From assembly GCA_946885815.1 (NCBI GenBank), contig CAMPHE010000132.1, positions 1-5,762 on the forward strand: a stretch of DNA of 5,762 nucleotides. Reading direction: 5' to 3'. Position 1 is the first letter of the stretch, and each line of letters begins with the position of its first letter. Positions 5,698 through 5,762 of this stretch are shown here, in pieces. This DNA is from an uncultured Arenimonas sp. (GTDB taxonomy: Bacteria; Pseudomonadota; Gammaproteobacteria; Xanthomonadales; Xanthomonadaceae). A program made the translations under genes and the position numbers. The notes beneath the pieces are model-generated. The model ran no database searches and was not told where the DNA came from. It was given only the letters and a program-made list of their open reading frames with translations.

Positions 5698-5762
5698 ATG
5701 AACCTCGTCGACATCGGCGCCAACCTCACCCACGAATCCTTCGACCACGACCGCGACGCGGT
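5698..5762 (+). CDS. tatD: TatD family metal-dependent nuclease, N-terminal start (partial)
   Basis: Only 21 complete codons are present before the right edge: MNLVDIGANLTHESFDHDRD and one further Ala. The DIGANLT...F..DRD pattern matches the N-terminus of TatD itself (E. coli DIGVNLTSSQF.KDRD), as opposed to the YcfH/YjjV paralogs, which usually show a DSHCH-type start. TatD is a cytoplasmic TIM-barrel metal-dependent 3'-5' exonuclease acting on DNA and RNA; despite its name it is not needed for Tat export in E. coli. The start ATG is preceded by CGCTCTTCC, with no Shine-Dalgarno. The gene is divergent from hrpB across the inverted repeat. Most of the protein, including the metal ligands, is outside the window. 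Confidence 0.88.
   Translation, partial: MNLVDIGANLTHESFDHDRDA

Noticed and set aside
1..5762. A new multi-gene defence or biosynthetic system
   Set aside because: All genes but the H1-like protein fall in common housekeeping or transporter families and do not share one strand, operon or theme.

Overview
The window is compact, very GC-rich bacterial chromosome with a strong third-position GC bias. It most resembles a gammaproteobacterium of the Xanthomonadaceae (Lysobacter, Luteimonas or Xanthomonas type). That placement is an inference from the HrpB, RluE and TatD protein sequences as I know those families; no search was run. There are six genes: two are cut by the window ends and four are complete. 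There are no rRNA or tRNA genes, CRISPR arrays or insertion sequences. No gene-free stretch exceeds about 96 bases.

Layout from left to right. (1) 1-971, minus strand: N-terminal membrane half of an ABC exporter; its ATPase domain lies beyond the left edge. (2) 1040-1585, plus: rluE, a 23S rRNA pseudouridine synthase, divergent from the exporter across 68 bp. (3) 1634-2389, plus: a class I SAM-dependent methyltransferase. The 48 bp in front of it are AT-rich and hold two near-identical 19-bp palindromes, probably a double operator. (4) 2426-2449: a perfect GC-rich hairpin between convergent genes, probably a shared terminator. (5) 2479-3012, minus: a Lys/Ala-rich histone H1-like protein that also carries one hydrophobic segment. 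(6) 3109-5601, minus: hrpB, a DEAH-family ATP-dependent helicase with a GTG start. (7) 5698 to the right edge, plus: the first codons of a TatD-type nuclease, divergent from hrpB. A 20-bp inverted repeat sits in the 96-bp gap between hrpB and tatD.

Most of the content is housekeeping (rRNA modification, RNA helicase, nuclease, exporter), and the genes do not form one pathway. No undescribed multi-gene system is evident. The parts worth a second look are the double operator/hairpin of the methyltransferase, the strong inverted repeat between hrpB and tatD, and the H1-like protein that joins a possible membrane segment to a DNA-binding-type basic tail.
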